This document shows, one piece after another, positions 23,231 through 34,319 of a stretch of 64,000 nucleotides of DNA (the first letter of the stretch is position 1; the number at the start of each line of letters is the position of its first letter). Origin of the DNA: Pomphorhynchus laevis (Eukaryota > Acanthocephala > Palaeacanthocephala > Echinorhynchida > Pomphorhynchidae); assembly GCA_012934845.2 (NCBI GenBank), contig WNNJ02000383.1, positions 1 through 64,000 on the forward strand, in the 5' to 3' direction. The notes under the pieces are model-generated. The model had not been told where the DNA came from and made no database searches. It saw only the letters and a list, made by a program, of their open reading frames with translations. The position numbers and the translations under genes are program-made.

Positions 23231-23670
23231 TATAAAAAACGAATGAAGAAGGATAATAATATGGATTCGATTTGTTACTCGTTACCATGTTGCCGACTTG
23301 CTCTTAAATCTTCCTAATTTCAAAGTAACAGTTTTAACGACTTATATATAATAGAACAATAAACATTCAAAATTGCGGATATACCTGAAAAATTATCTAA
23401 ATTTGTTGTATTTTGTTGTAAAACAAGTGATTACCATCAATGATAGTAGTTTACAAAATGAGAAAATTGATCAATTCGGCAGTAAATGGTGGCACACTTG
23501 TTTACAAAAATGACGATATTAAATACAAGGGCGGTGATATAATACAAAAAAATGACGAGCTCGTTGCAAACATGACGATATTAAATATAAAGGCATACCA
23601 TGCAAAAAATTTACGCAGAAGTTGCTATTGGTGCTTCAAAGAAAATCGAAAATAGGGTTTTCCTGCAATA

Positions 23671-24870
23671 ATGGATCAAAATTCAAGCAATTTGGACGAT
23701 TTAAAGGTAACTTCTAGTGATAAACTAACAGACCCGAAGGTTAGTAACATTTCATTTTCTACGGAGGATGTAAAGGTACTCCCTCCCATCCCGAAACTAA
23801 AACACCTGGCAATTATAAAGTTACTTAAGCCGATAGAGAGATGCAAAATCTATTTAATACCTTTCTTCGGCCATTCGCAGAAAAATATAAAAACAGTGTT
23901 ATTTAACTCAATAAAATTTTATAAAACAGAAATTAGAATATCGTTTTTAACGTCAGATATATTAAAAAGTTATATTCACTTCTTCAAGTCCTCGCTTTTA
24001 GATTTTGGCTCAATCCAGTTAAAACCTATACTTGCATCCTTGAAGATTTCAAATATTACATATAATCTGGCCCACCTTGAAAATGAGGATATTGCATTAC
24101 TAAAAAGTAAGTTCAATATTTCCAGTTTTCGTCAACTTATGGGAAAGAATGGCTTCCCCTTAACGATCGCTTTCGGTTCTGCGGCAATTGATCAAGCTGA
24201 GTTACTCGTCAGATCTGCTAATAACCCATTTTTGGGCTTCAATTTATCCTTTAAAATAGTTGGCAGGGAAGAATTTACATACCCCCATTGTAGTCGGTGC
24301 CATAAGTGGGGGCATTGGGCTTCCAGCTGCACCTTACCGACTACATGTGGGGTGTGTAGCTCCTTATCCTGCCCAGCCGTAATGGACGGCTGTAAATGCT
24401 CGGCCCTCCTTTCCTGCTCCAACTGTGGGGGGTGTCACCCTGCTTGGAGCAGGAGGTGTAACGTCTTCAAAGATTACGCCAACAAATTCTGTTCAACAGC
24501 TACCAAGAAGCCGGCCTCTTTTTCCGAAGCAGCTGCCCTGCCTTCTAACGTCGGGTCAAGAATGACGGACGCCGACATCTTTAGAGCCATAGACATCCGT
24601 GCCGCTGTGAATAAGAAACAGACTGAGGAATTAGTCAAGTCTCTGCTCGGTGCCCTCCTCACGGCACCGTCTGTTCCGATTAATGCAGTAATACCGCCTT
24701 CAAAGAAAAGGGGGGCTTCGGCCAATCCTCCCATCCAACCCTTAAATATTGGGAAACTATTAAAGTCTAAGGCTAGAAGGGGAAATGAAGATGCTGCCCA
24801 GGGGCAAGTACCTACCCTGGACGGAGCTGGTGGCGGGAAGGGAAACCTTCCTGCACCTAGCTCTGTCTAG
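23671..24870 (+). CDS. LINE-A ORF1: zinc-knuckle nucleic-acid-binding protein (399 aa)
   Basis: A Gag-like RNA-binding protein of a non-LTR element, expected to coat the element RNA. The first ~200 residues look like an RRM-like fold region (ILKPIERCKIYLIPF onward). A CCHC knuckle follows, CSRCHKWGHWASSC (C-x2-C-x4-H-x4-C), with two further Cys-rich segments (CGVC..., CSNCGGCHPAWSRRC). The tail is Lys/Pro-rich and carries little structure. The frame is fully open, ATG to TAG, which suggests this copy is relatively young. It is followed after 33 bp by ORF2. Three-knuckle ORF1 proteins of this form are usual in the Jockey/I/R1 group. Confidence 0.85.
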   Translation: MDQNSSNLDDLKVTSSDKLTDPKVSNISFSTEDVKVLPPIPKLKHLAIIKLLKPIERCKIYLIPFFGHSQKNIKTVLFNSIKFYKTEIRISFLTSDILKSYIHFFKSSLLDFGSIQLKPILASLKISNITYNLAHLENEDIALLKSKFNISSFRQLMGKNGFPLTIAFGSAAIDQAELLVRSANNPFLGFNLSFKIVGREEFTYPHCSRCHKWGHWASSCTLPTTCGVCSSLSCPAVMDGCKCSALLSCSNCGGCHPAWSRRCNVFKDYANKFCSTATKKPASFSEAAALPSNVGSRMTDADIFRAIDIRAAVNKKQTEELVKSLLGALLTAPSVPINAVIPPSKKRGASANPPIQPLNIGKLLKSKARRGNEDAAQGQVPTLDGAGGGKGNLPAPSSV

Positions 24871-24903
24871 GTAGGCAATCCCCCATCCAACTAATCCATC
24901 ACA

Positions 24904-26307
24904 ATGCAGAGTACTCGTGAGCCTTTTTCACTGAATATCCTTCAGTGGAATTCGGGAGGTGCTTCTGCCCTTAGACTTTTATCTGGTAGAGATGCAGATG
25001 TTATAGTCCTTCAGGAGACGCGGTCTATCCGTCTTCCCCAGGACATTACTCGATTTATCCCAAAGCATATATGTTCCCACTATACTCCGTACTTAGCCCC
25101 ACCTCACTCCTCTTCATCTCAAGGACTCTTGACCTTAGTTAAGTGCTCCTTAAGGTCCTCCCTCCTATTAAACTACTCATGTCCAGCCATGTCTTGTTTA
25201 GTAGTTTCACTTAGTAAAAACGGTAAACGCCTCAGTCTAGCCAATGTCTACATCCGTCCAGGGGAAATTCACAAGAACCGTGATCTCCTGGATAGTATTA
25301 TTGACAGCGGTTATGACATGATACTTGGGGATTTCAACGACAGAACTGGTCGTTGGATCAATGCAGCGCTTCGCAGAGCCAGGAACGGTTATCTTATTCA
25401 CAAACCCCCATCCCCTACCTTTCATTGCACATCAACAAATTCTATCCTCGACATTTTACTGCTTCACTCGAGGTGGCTGTTAAAACCCCTCTGCACGGAG
25501 CAGTCGCGCCAGCAATTGTCCACCTCTCATGACCTAATTCGTTGGAGAATTGAGGAAGATATGTTGCTTCGCAGAAGGTTTCACTTTGATCCGATCAGAG
25601 TGGCCTTCTTTCAGGCGGCTATCCAACTCTTTCCCCGAATAGGAAATGAGAGTCTGACCGAATTTAATACCTACCTCTTTTCGCAAGCTACCGCGATTCT
25701 ATCGACTACCTATAAAGGTCGTATATACAATCCCACTCCGACGAAACTCAAGGTCCTAGCAAAATTACTGAACCTCCCTAATCTCTCTGCTTCCGCCAAA
25801 CAGGCCCTCTCGAATGAATACTGGAGCACCTAGATACAGGTTCCAGCTGAGTAGGGATAGGACGAGTATCGCTCGCCTTAATCCTTCTCAGTCTTCCTTT
25901 TGGAAGATTTTCAAGAAGGAGAAGTTTGTTTGCTGGAAGGATAGAGCATTGGGTTGGATAGGGAATGTAGGCCTTGATAAAGTTTTGGAGGAGTCACTAG
26001 CCCTACACAACTATGGAGCCACTCAATCACCTCAACCAATCCCGCCTTGGTGTAACTTCAGGAGTAGGGATCTATCTGTTACGGATATTCTTAACTCCTG
26101 GGGTCCACTCCCGGGCACCTCCAAATCCGTCGTTCCACTTTCTTCTCGGGTCTGTCAGCTTTTGACAGCTGATCAGAGAAGAAGAGGTGGCCAGTTAACA
26201 ATGCTTTTAGCCTCCACCATCCTGATGTAGCAGGCATCAATATTAGTAAAGCGTGTTTTTATACCTAAGAAAAATCCTGTCCCATGTCCTAAAGATCTGC
26301 GACCCAT
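24904..26307 (+). CDS. LINE-A ORF2: AP endonuclease and start of reverse transcriptase, interrupted
   Basis: The AP endonuclease nicks target DNA for target-primed reverse transcription. It opens with MQSTREPFSLNILQWNSGG, then VIVLQETRSI (catalytic Glu motif), VYIRPGEIHKN, LGDFNDRTGRW and STSHDLIRW (the SDH-like end motif, here TSHD). The first frame runs 24904-25833. A frame break near 25815-25833 shifts it to 25814-26230, with another near 26225. The RT is cut off in its N-terminal part by the Naiad at about 26308. The order and spacing match the copy at 12.2-15.1 kb. Confidence 0.85.
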
Positions 26308-26870
26308 TTAAATCAGCTAACTGAGTCTACGTATTTAATATAATTATAAAATAAACAAAACATAATAATGCTAAATCAAAATTTAATAATTAAATAATAA
26401 AATTAAAAATTGTTTTTAGATTTTCTATAATTTAAATCAAGTTAAAATAAAAAATGAAATTTAAAATAAACGTCATTTTTATGAATTGACTAATAAATAA
26501 CAGACGTTGTATCAGAATAAGAATTAGTGGTCATCAGTAGGAACTGCTATGCTATCAGGTTTCGGCCCCTAACTCCTCTACCCAACATAGCAGCGGGGCC
26601 AAATACATGCTAATGATGTATTTCCTCTGAAATAACTATCTAGTATCTTATTCTAATACAAAGTATATTATTTATTATCCATAAAAATTTGCCACTTAAG
26701 AGTTTAAATTTATTTTTATATTATTGTGTTGATTTATATATTTTACTATTTTCTGCTTGATGTTATTTTTATAGTAACCTAGTTTCCAACTAGTAACCTA
26801 GTTGATTTATATATTTTACTATTTTCTACTAGTAACCTAGTATATTTTCAACTAGTAACATCCATTCAAC
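26308..26870 (-). mobile_element. Naiad 3' part, inserted in LINE-A
   Basis: On the minus strand it ends exactly with the Naiad terminus (ACTCAGTTAGCTGATTTAAA at the LINE-A junction), preceded by the complete 3' non-coding block and the last RT-thumb codons. Near 26780-26870 the sequence degenerates into repeated ACTAGTAACCTAG-like pieces. It probably belongs to the same insertion as the Naiad 5' part at 29290-30743, with the LINE-D element between them. Confidence 0.82.
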
Positions 26871-29285
26871 TTGCACCCGTCGGGACGCTTTCCATTATTT
26901 TGACGAATATCGCTTGGTTCCAACCGACTTGGGAAACCGGCTGTCACTAGATCCATGTTGATAATTCCGTTATCCTCGCTATGACGTCTATGGCGATATA
27001 TATTGCGTGGGCAGTCGAGGCCATGCACATCCGAAACGGTAGTCGTTACTCCGTATTTACAAGTATAGGGCTGAAGTAAACAAATTCCAAGCATCGATGC
27101 AATTGATATTGAGAAGCCACGGTAGTTTATTCATGTCCTTACTGAGGTAATGGGTAGAGCGTTGAGGAAATCTCCGGAATGTAGTAAAGCAGCGGCTAAG
27201 ATACGGGCTCGGTTTTCAGAAGAGAGCGTACTTAATAGAAAGTAACGTTGGCGTTTTTATAAACTTGGTGAGATCATCGTATTCGGGATGGATTTTCCAA
27301 TGACATCTCACTCGACGTTAAAGTTGACCAGCTAGTAGCTTTAGCGAGCAGTTCTTCATGCGTTTCTGCCATTGAAATTGAGGGGTCTCCTAAAATCGCA
27401 CAAAAGAGTATGTTGGTAGACATTCGGGAGCAAATGTGCACAGGAAGTGAATTCTCTCGAATTGTGCAAATGCCGATTCCGCTATGTTTAACGGGAAGAA
27501 TTGCTTATTCCCATGCGTTATCGCTCACTGGCATCTTGATGACCGCTTGAAAAGTATTGCTCAACGTTTACTCGTATGTATTTGAGGAGTTAGTTATAAA
27601 ATACGGATCAGATCGTAAAAGATACGTAAGCTTAGGAATATTATAATGTTTTTTAAAAAAAAGTAGCATCCTACCAGGAGAGTCTTGTTAGATGCGAACT
27701 GACTAATTTTAATCTGGAAATAAAACTACCCAAATGTCACTTACAGATTGAACTGAGCCAATTAGTGATCCTAGTAATGTTGCATTTTCATGATCAATAG
27801 CAATCCACTCGCATATTATTTGACAAGGCGTCTTTTATACTTTGGTCCCACACTGCGATGGGTTGAACCTTAATCTAAGATTTTTCTCGAGGAATTGAAT
27901 AAGGCGAATATCGGCGATAATATCTTAAATTGGCCCACCTAATGTACAATCATCCATATACCAGACCCGGGGAGGAGATTTTCTTCTTTTAGCGATTTAA
28001 TTGATTGTTAGCGAAAATAGAAAGGGGTCCATCGGATCTCCCTGTTGAACACCCTCCAGTGAGTTTATAGTGTGGTCTCCGTGAAAAAGGCACGATAGAC
28101 TACTGTAGCACGTATTGACGAAACATGATATGTTTGGAAGCTTGTCCTGAACGCATCGCAACATCTCAGCCCTGCTCAGGTAGTTAAACGCATTTGCGAA
28201 ATTTAATTTTACCATAGTATAACGTGGCGTGACATAATGCTGTAGAAAAAAATCTGGCGGCATGTACGGTGGCATTAGCGCCGCCCTGAACACCTACACC
28301 TGATTGATGTGGCACAAAATCGTTAATTAATAGGTCAACTGCGTGACGAGCATCAAGTGTACTTGCAAGTTGACGAAGCGAGCATTCAATAGATATAGGT
28401 TGAATGCCGCCTGCTTTTTTCTTAGAGCGACTAAATGGGCTCCAAAAAAGATATACCTCATTAATTCAGGGAATAACCCAGATAAGTAGGAGTTTGGTGA
28501 ATGTACAGATATAATGCAATATCCTGCCACAGACAATTCCACCAGGCGGGCCCGATAGGTCTTTTAGATGAAGGGGTGTTAGCTCATCTGTTCCGCCCGT
28601 AGATGTACTCAGGAAAGATCTGACGACATGAATAATTGACTCGTATGTTACGATAAAATTGCGGTTGCATTCGGCTGTAGAGTTTACGCTATTCGGCACG
28701 TATTCTGATGTTATCAGATTAGAAGATGTAGTATTGGATCCCGAAACATCGCTCAGTACGCTATCACAGAAGACTCACCGCTTTTGACTTCTTGATGGTT
28801 TAGGTGGGTGTTTATCCTGTAAAATTTGTTTCGTCTTTTCTGAGAATTCCTCGAAAAACTCGACGCTGCTCACAAATCTAATGACACCTCTCCCATCTCA
28901 ATCTTCCAATTTATCTGTTACTAACTTGCTTAACCATTCCGATTCTTAGTTAGTTGCTTTCGGTTTTCTGGTTCTATTATAGTCTTGGTGTCGCGCAAGC
29001 CTGAGAGGTAAAACCGTTGAAAGACGTACTTACTTATTTGAGCAAAACTGTTAAACTGCTCTCTTGATTGACCTCTGTCGATGGGGGAACCCGAAGTACC
29101 ATCTTCGGAAAGGGAAAAAAGGGAAATTAATGCCTGCTCGTTATTCACGCCCTATACAATTGCCGACAATAACATAGAGAGTTGCATTGCTATTGTCGGA
29201 CGGGTAGCGCGAGGTATTTTTTGTACCGTACACACGTTTTTGCGCACTTATTGATCAAGGCTAGAATACGTTGAGCCCAAACTAA
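26868..29285 (-). mobile_element. LINE-D: R2-like non-LTR element with restriction-like endonuclease, decayed
   Basis: On the minus strand: HVVRSFLSTSTGGTDELTP then LHLKDLSGP (28699-28466); FFGAHLVALRKK (about 28440); the RT block KLNFANAFNYLSRAEML with GVQQGDPMDPFLFSLTIN (28293-27997); and finally HGLDCPR, YRHRRHSEDNGIINMDLV, LEPSDI and GKRPDG (27094-26870). GVQQGDP-type RT with a C-terminal Cys/His patch and a PD motif is the plan of elements with a restriction-like endonuclease (R2/R4/NeSL side). The catalytic YxDD region is not intact in one frame. Several frame breaks occur, and the 3' end is cut by the Naiad tail. The clade is uncertain. Confidence 0.72.
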
Positions 29286-29289
29286 CATA

Positions 29290-30743
29290 TCTTTATATAA
29301 TTTAGATTTATTTTGTAAACAGTTATGAACAAATTCATATTCTATAAAGCTTAAAAACAAGTCAGCTATAATTGGGCTACTATTACCACCCATTGGAACA
29401 CCTTTTACTTGTCTAAATATAGATGTCCCTACTTTTAAATAATTTTGATTTATCAAAATATTTAAGGATTCTATTAATTCAATTTTATCCATATATTTAT
29501 ATTTACTTGATGGTTTAATTTTTGTTAGATAGGCGTTATAATTATTATAACATATATATGTATATCTTTTTCCGAATATAAGGTTAATTAATTTTACTAA
29601 CGCTTCTTTAATATCTACTAAATCTAGATTTGTATAAAGCGTACTAAAATCGTATGTATTTATATTTTGAAAATTTATTCCTTTTGTCTGTTCTAAAAAT
29701 TCTTTTGTAGAATTAATACTGAAATAGTGTTTTATACCAGTATTAATTTCGATTACCTTGCAATATTTTTTAAAATGTGCTTTAATTACTTTAAGTATTT
29801 TATTCATATAGACAGAAAGTGGTTTTAATGTACATTTAAACGCACTACATATGAACCTAGGTTTTATTGGATTTTTATGTAATTTTGGATTCCAATATAA
29901 TATAGGTATAGTTTTATTATCTAATTCAACCTTTATACCCTTTTTATCCATTATAGAACAGTGACTTGTAATAATTGTTTCTAAACTCAACTCACTACGT
30001 TCATATGTTGGATTTACATTTAAATCATTAGAATTAACCTCTTTCATTAGTATATCATAATAAAGCTTTTTGCATATGAAGACAAAGTTATTACTAGCTT
30101 TATCAATAGTTGTTATTATATAGTTATCCTTTAATTTAGTAAGTTCTTTATACATATCTTTATTAATTTTATCTTTCCTTTTATAATTGTTTGTTATTTT
30201 CATTTTATTTTTAATTTTATCAAATATATAATCTTTCCAAATTTTTATCTTAGATATATTCGAGCTTTCACTATTAATCAGCTTACTAAAGTAATCATTT
30301 AAGTTATTATATAACGAACTGTAAATTTTATTTTTGTCGTTGTTGTTATTTAATCTATATTTTTACCCTTTTGATAGCAGCTTTTTTAATTCACAATTTT
30401 CAATTAATTCTAGATTATGGGTACATATATGTTCATTTATTTTATCAAAACTAAGACTTTTACAATTGCATTCTGTTTCCATTATGTTTCTAATATTATC
30501 GTTACATATTGATTTTAATTCTTTATTATAATTACAAATTTTTCGTCCTAATGGTGGTAGGAGTTTATACCTTATTTTAGGAATATATTTACTTAAATCT
30601 GACCCTATTATTTCTTTACTTTTAGAATTATTTAAAAGTCCGGCTATATTTATGTTATCTATACATTTATTAATGAAGTTTATGGTTAATGTATATTTTC
30701 TATTGTTATTATTTACATTTATTGTATGATTATAGTATTCTCC
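29290..30743 (-). mobile_element. Naiad 5'/middle part (linker and RT N-terminal half)
   Basis: Minus-strand homology starts inside the linker at 30743 (GTAATACAAAATACTATAATC region of the consensus), passes the CxC motif and most of the RT through motif B (VPMGGNSSPIIADLF), and stops just before motif C at about 29290. There it changes to LINE-D-associated sequence. The missing ~0.5 kb of RT plus the 3' end could be the piece at 26308-26870. One stop lies in the linker (about 30362); the RT frame 30203-29290 is open and reads on into unrelated codons. Confidence 0.83.
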
Positions 30744-30869
30744 TTTTTTGGTTTTACTTTTTTAGTTTTTTTTATATTTTTAAATAGTTTTTTTTCATTT
30801 TCGATGAAACCAGTTCTCTTTTTATTGTAGATCCATTAGAGTAAAATATTCAAGGTATTTTAGTTATGC
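30744..30869. other. Short AT-rich spacer between Naiad and LINE-A
   Basis: Poly-T-rich sequence between the truncated Naiad 5' end and the resumed LINE-A. It may include a few bases of target or filler. No feature is recognised. Confidence 0.3.
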
Positions 30870-31935
30870 ATTTCATTTTCCTCATGTACTATTATGACTA
30901 CTTTTCCATGCTCAATAGATACAAACGAATTCAGATAACTGAGTTCGTTCGTTCCATTCAGCTGTAAATCAAGCGCATCACTTCTGTCAGGATAATAGTC
31001 ATCAACTTGCTGTGGCTGTTATCTTTGATTTTTCTGCTGCGTTTGACCGCATCTCTATTCCCTTTGTGATCTCTTCTCTCGGGTCCCTCGGATTGCTTGC
31101 GAGAATTGTGAACGGGGGTGGAGATTCTGCAGTACACCAAGCGATTTTATTATGAAGACGACCATGATGCGCCTCAGTTCTACCTTATTACGGGTGTGCC
31201 TCGAGGTTCCCCACTTTCTCTTATCTTATACCTTGCTGCCTCCATTAAACTATTCAAAATATTTAAACGCGAACAAAGTCTAGTGGTGTACGCTAATGAC
31301 ACCACATCCCTGTTCACTGGACACAGGTGTATAGACGTAGTCTCTGACATCAGCCGTTTCTTTTTGAGACTAAAAGACCAGCTACCCCAATCCAATCTTA
31401 TTTTAAACTCCGCAAAATCTCAGGTGGTAGTCTTTCATGGCTCCTGCTACCAAGCAAAAACTTAAGAGATTAGCTCTTTCTGCGCTCCCCTTCATATTTG
31501 CTTATGAACCAATCCCTACCTTCACAAGTCGAGTAAAATACCTAGGGTTCACCGTTACGGTGAACTGATCGGCGAAAGCTAACCTGGATAGACTCAAACG
31601 TATCCTGAAGCCTGGAACGGGCTTAACATCTGTCATTGAATGGGAAAACCCAAGTGCGCCTTTGGAGCACTTGGGTTATCTCGGGATTAGTCTTCTTTTC
31701 GAGAGGACTTCCCCAAGAGCAAAGGCTACGGTTTCTTAAGCTCCTTGTCTCTCGTTTACACAGCATAGTTCGCCTCGATTGGATTCTTCGGGGATGTGTG
31801 AAAGACCCCGGGTGTTTTAGTCGGAGGGCGGCGTATTGGATCTTTTGGGGGGCTCAGATCCCCTGGACCTGAGGTCGTGAAGATGAAGTGAATATACGAA
31901 CACTACAAAGGCAAGTCTGAAGATTATGGGCTAAG
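30870..31935 (+). mobile_element. LINE-A copy, 3' half (RT to C-terminus)
   Basis: Residues include FDFSAAFDRISIPFVI (motif A), TGVPRGSPLSLILY (motif B), YANDTTSLF (motif C, normally YADD; here Asn replaces the first Asp), NLILNSAKSQVVVF and VKYLGFTVTVN, with the C-terminal block ending near 31872. Several frame breaks. It has the same strand as, and follows on from, the LINE-A half at 23240-26307, so it is probably the other end of that insertion. The 19-bp minisatellite begins right after its 3' end. Confidence 0.82.
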
Positions 31936-31942
31936 CTATTGT

Positions 31943-32070
31943 TTGATTTGTTGACTTTTGACTGATTTGTTGACTTTTGACTGATTTGTTGACTTTTGAC
32001 TGATTTGTTGACTTTTGACTGATTTGTTGACTTTTGACTGATTTGTTGACTTTTGACTGATTTGTTGACT
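31943..32070. repeat. 19-bp minisatellite, seven copies
   Basis: Unit TGATTTGTTGACTTTTGAC repeated seven times head to tail with essentially no variation. The minus-strand KSVKSQQ-type reading frame over it is an artefact. Confidence 0.93.
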
Positions 32071-32109
32071 ACCGATTTCATTTATCCTCTTGTTATTTAA
32101 GAAAGTCTA

Positions 32110-32700
32110 TATTTATTTATAAATGTAAAGGTGAAAGTATTAAATGCACTTTTAACGATATTAAATGTAAAGTTGGCAATGAAATTAATAATTTTAAATA
32201 ATAATGTTAGATAATGTTAAATGGGAACGTGACGAGTTAGATTATAAATGAGACTAGATTGAATACAAAAATAATATTACATGCAATATAAAAAGATTGA
32301 ACAAAAAATCTTTGGATTTACTATAAATATAAGAGAGATTAAATGCCAATGTGACAAGTTTAATTGGAAACGTGACACGATCGAATAGAACGGTAACGAA
32401 ATCAAATGCAGAAGATAAATGTGTATTATATATAAAAATTTAGAGTTTTACATAATATTTTATATAATTATTTATAATTTATATTTATTTTTGATTTATA
32501 TAAAGTATAAAATACGTAGACTCATTTATCTGATCTGATTGATAACAAAGATGATCAGATTGGATGCAAATGTCATGATTTCCAATTGCAAACATGACAA
32601 GGTAAGCATGGAAATGTCACGAGTTTTATTTGAAATATGACGAAATTGAATATGACGAGATTAAAAGCAAACTATAAATGTTTTATTATCGACCTAGAGT
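32110..32700 (+). repeat. Diverged ~20-bp minisatellite with an embedded Naiad tail
   Basis: Units resembling GATTAAATGCAAATGTGACG recur with many changes (for example 32335-32365 and 32565-32665). A Naiad 3' terminus (about 32430-32545, ending ACGTAGACTCATTTATCTGA) sits inside, splitting the repeat. The same unit, in the other orientation, flanks the Naiad cluster at 22.7 kb. Confidence 0.55.
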
Positions 32701-33350
32701 ACAGTACGTACGAACATAAATTATTAAATATTGGATTTATGTTCAAAAATTATAATTTAATCGAAACCTTCATATTCCATTTTTAATTTATTCATCTGTA
32801 GCAGGATGTCTCACCGTATAAGCTATTTTATGAAGTTTTGAAAAACTGATAATTAGGACGATAATAATTAAAGTGCTTTCAAATAATATTTAACACGATT
32901 TTTGTCAATTTAAACGACAGTAGCACATCATTCGAGCAGTAACACACAATTCGAGTGATTTCTTAATTATTGAATAGTAAATAAATTTCATTTAATAATA
33001 TTCGATAATATTAGCATCATTTTTAATGATGAACATGCTATGTTTATATTGCGGAATTCAAAAACTTTTACATAACTCTTACATAACTTTTAACATAACT
33101 CATAACTTTTAACTTCATTTAACTCATAACTTCTTACAAATTGCAGTCCAAAAAGCCGACATTATAATATTAGTGATTGAACATCTCTGTTATAAAAGAT
33201 ATCCAAAAAATTTAATAGATTAACTGAAACCATTTCTAAAACGGCACTTGAACAAATGATCAGTGTAGCATTTTTAACATATAAAATCTTTGAAATGAAA
33301 TGATACAGTTGGTTTTTGTAAATTTAATTGAATTTAATAATCACCAAACC
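32701..33350. other. AT-rich intergenic DNA
   Basis: No gene, RNA or named repeat was recognised. A few short direct repeats of ACATAACTTTTA occur at about 33070-33110. Confidence 0.35.
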
Positions 33351-33517
33351 CAGCAAATGAAGATTGAGTTTATTTCCAATACTTTGACAGAACAAATATG
33401 TCATTGTCAGTAGGAATTTTTAATCGTCTTAATCAGCTAATCGTTAGTTCAGATAAACAAGTTAAACATCTTTGTTCTGTCGGAGTATTGAAAATAAATT
33501 CAATCTTTATTTGCTAG
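33351..33517. repeat. Foldback repeat with ~51-bp arms, left of the 18S fragment
   Basis: The left arm 33351-33401 (CAGCAAATGAAGATTGAGTT...) pairs with the reverse of 33466-33517 (CTAGCAAATAAAGATTGAAT... when reversed) at about 85% identity, enclosing a 64-nt spacer. There is no coding content. It is either a small MITE-like element or one half of a composite structure with the rRNA piece that follows at 33554. Confidence 0.7.
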
Positions 33518-33553
33518 GTATGTTAACATTTCAAATCAACTATTTTTAAATAA

Positions 33554-33871
33554 TTGATAATGATCATAGAGCTAATACATGCACAAGCCCTGACGCAAGA
33601 AAGGACGCATTTATCAGATCAAAGCCAACGTTTTCGTAAGAAAACAAAATTGTGACGACTCTGGGTAAATTTTCGAATTGCCTAGCCTAGAACGGCCGAC
33701 GTTGATTGCAAGTGTCTGACCTATCAACTTTTGATGGCAGTCGATATTACTGCCATGGTTGTAACGGGTAACGGGGAATCAGGGTTCGATTCCGTAGAGA
33801 GATCATGAGAAACGGCTGTCACATCCAAGGGAAGCAGCATGCGCGCAAATTTCCCAATCCCTGATCGGGGA
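33554..33871 (+). rRNA. 18S rRNA fragment (5' domain), probable pseudogene
   Basis: Near-universal SSU landmarks occur in order: GAGCTAATACATGC, GCATTTATCAGATCAAA, CTATCAACTTTTGATGG, CATGGTTGTAACGGGTAACG, GGGGAATCAGGGTTCGATTC, GAGAAACGGCTGTCACATCC and GCAGCATGCGCGCAAAT. This covers approximately nucleotides 165-490 of an animal 18S rRNA. No other SSU, ITS or LSU sequence is adjacent, so it is an isolated fragment, not a functional unit. Departures at normally invariant positions (for example GAGAGATC before ATGAGAAACGG) support a pseudogene or a diverged variant. Long hairpin sequences abut it on both sides. Confidence 0.9.
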
Positions 33872-33998
33872 CAAAGAAAGAAGGACAATTTTATTTGATA
33901 TTTCGCTAACCTCTGTTAGCATGTTCAGAACATTACAATGGTAATTTTCTGAAGATACTAACAGAGTTAGCGAAATATAAATTTTTCTCCTTTCTTTG
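33872..33998. repeat. 127-nt imperfect hairpin right of the 18S fragment
   Basis: The left arm (CAAAGAAAGAAGGACAATTT ... ATTTCGCTAAC, TCTGTTAG) pairs with the right arm (CTAACAGA, GTTAGCGAAAT ... TTCTTTG). Inner complementarity TTCAGAA/TTCTGAA and ATTAC/GTAAT closes it to an AATG loop near 33937. It starts exactly where 18S homology ends. It may be a MITE-like foldback element. Confidence 0.75.
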
Positions 33999-34319
33999 AT
34001 CTAGCTCCAATAATTCTTTAAAAATATAATATTTAATATCATATGCTGATCAGGAGCTCTCTTACACTAGTATGGTTAATGGTAGATACAATATATCAGT
34101 AAAATTATATTTAAGTACATCATCCTCGAAATCGGAAATTAGCAGAAACATTTACCAAAATAAGCATTCATTTCAAAAATAGTTTAATATCTTTTAGATA
34201 TTTATTTCACAGCAGGAGAAACCACACAAGAGAGGATCAATTTAACAAAAAATTTAGTAGTTACCAAAGTTTGGCTTTAGTTTGCACATCGCCTTTGGTA
34301 ACTTTATTTGTCTCACAGA
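33999..34319. other. AT-rich intergenic DNA
   Basis: No feature was recognised. The sequence TACCAAAGTTTGGCTTTAG near 34263 and CCTTTGGTAACTTT near 34293 suggest another small imperfect inverted repeat at most. Confidence 0.3.

Larger units (their letters stand above)
23240..26307 (+). mobile_element. LINE-A copy, 5' half with both ORFs; split by a Naiad insertion
   Basis: It has a 5' leader, ORF1 at 23671-24870, a 33-bp gap and ORF2 from 24904. Homology to the copy at 12.2-15.1 kb runs until about 26305 (CCTAAAGATCTGCGACCCA) and then switches abruptly to the terminus of a minus-strand Naiad. A same-strand LINE-A segment that begins ~100 bp further along the consensus lies at 30.9-31.9 kb. 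The two halves are therefore probably one insertion, interrupted by 4.5 kb of later elements. Confidence 0.87.

Noticed and set aside
31854-32081. Repeat-rich minus-strand frame with Lys-Ser-Gln repeats
   Set aside because: Produced by the 19-bp minisatellite, which reads through because 19 is not a multiple of three and the unit lacks stops on that strand.
33775-33800. tRNA T-arm-like GGTTCGATTCC
   Set aside because: It belongs to the 18S rRNA segment (AATCAGGGTTCGATTC). No acceptor or anticodon arms flank it, and no tRNA was recognised by eye elsewhere.
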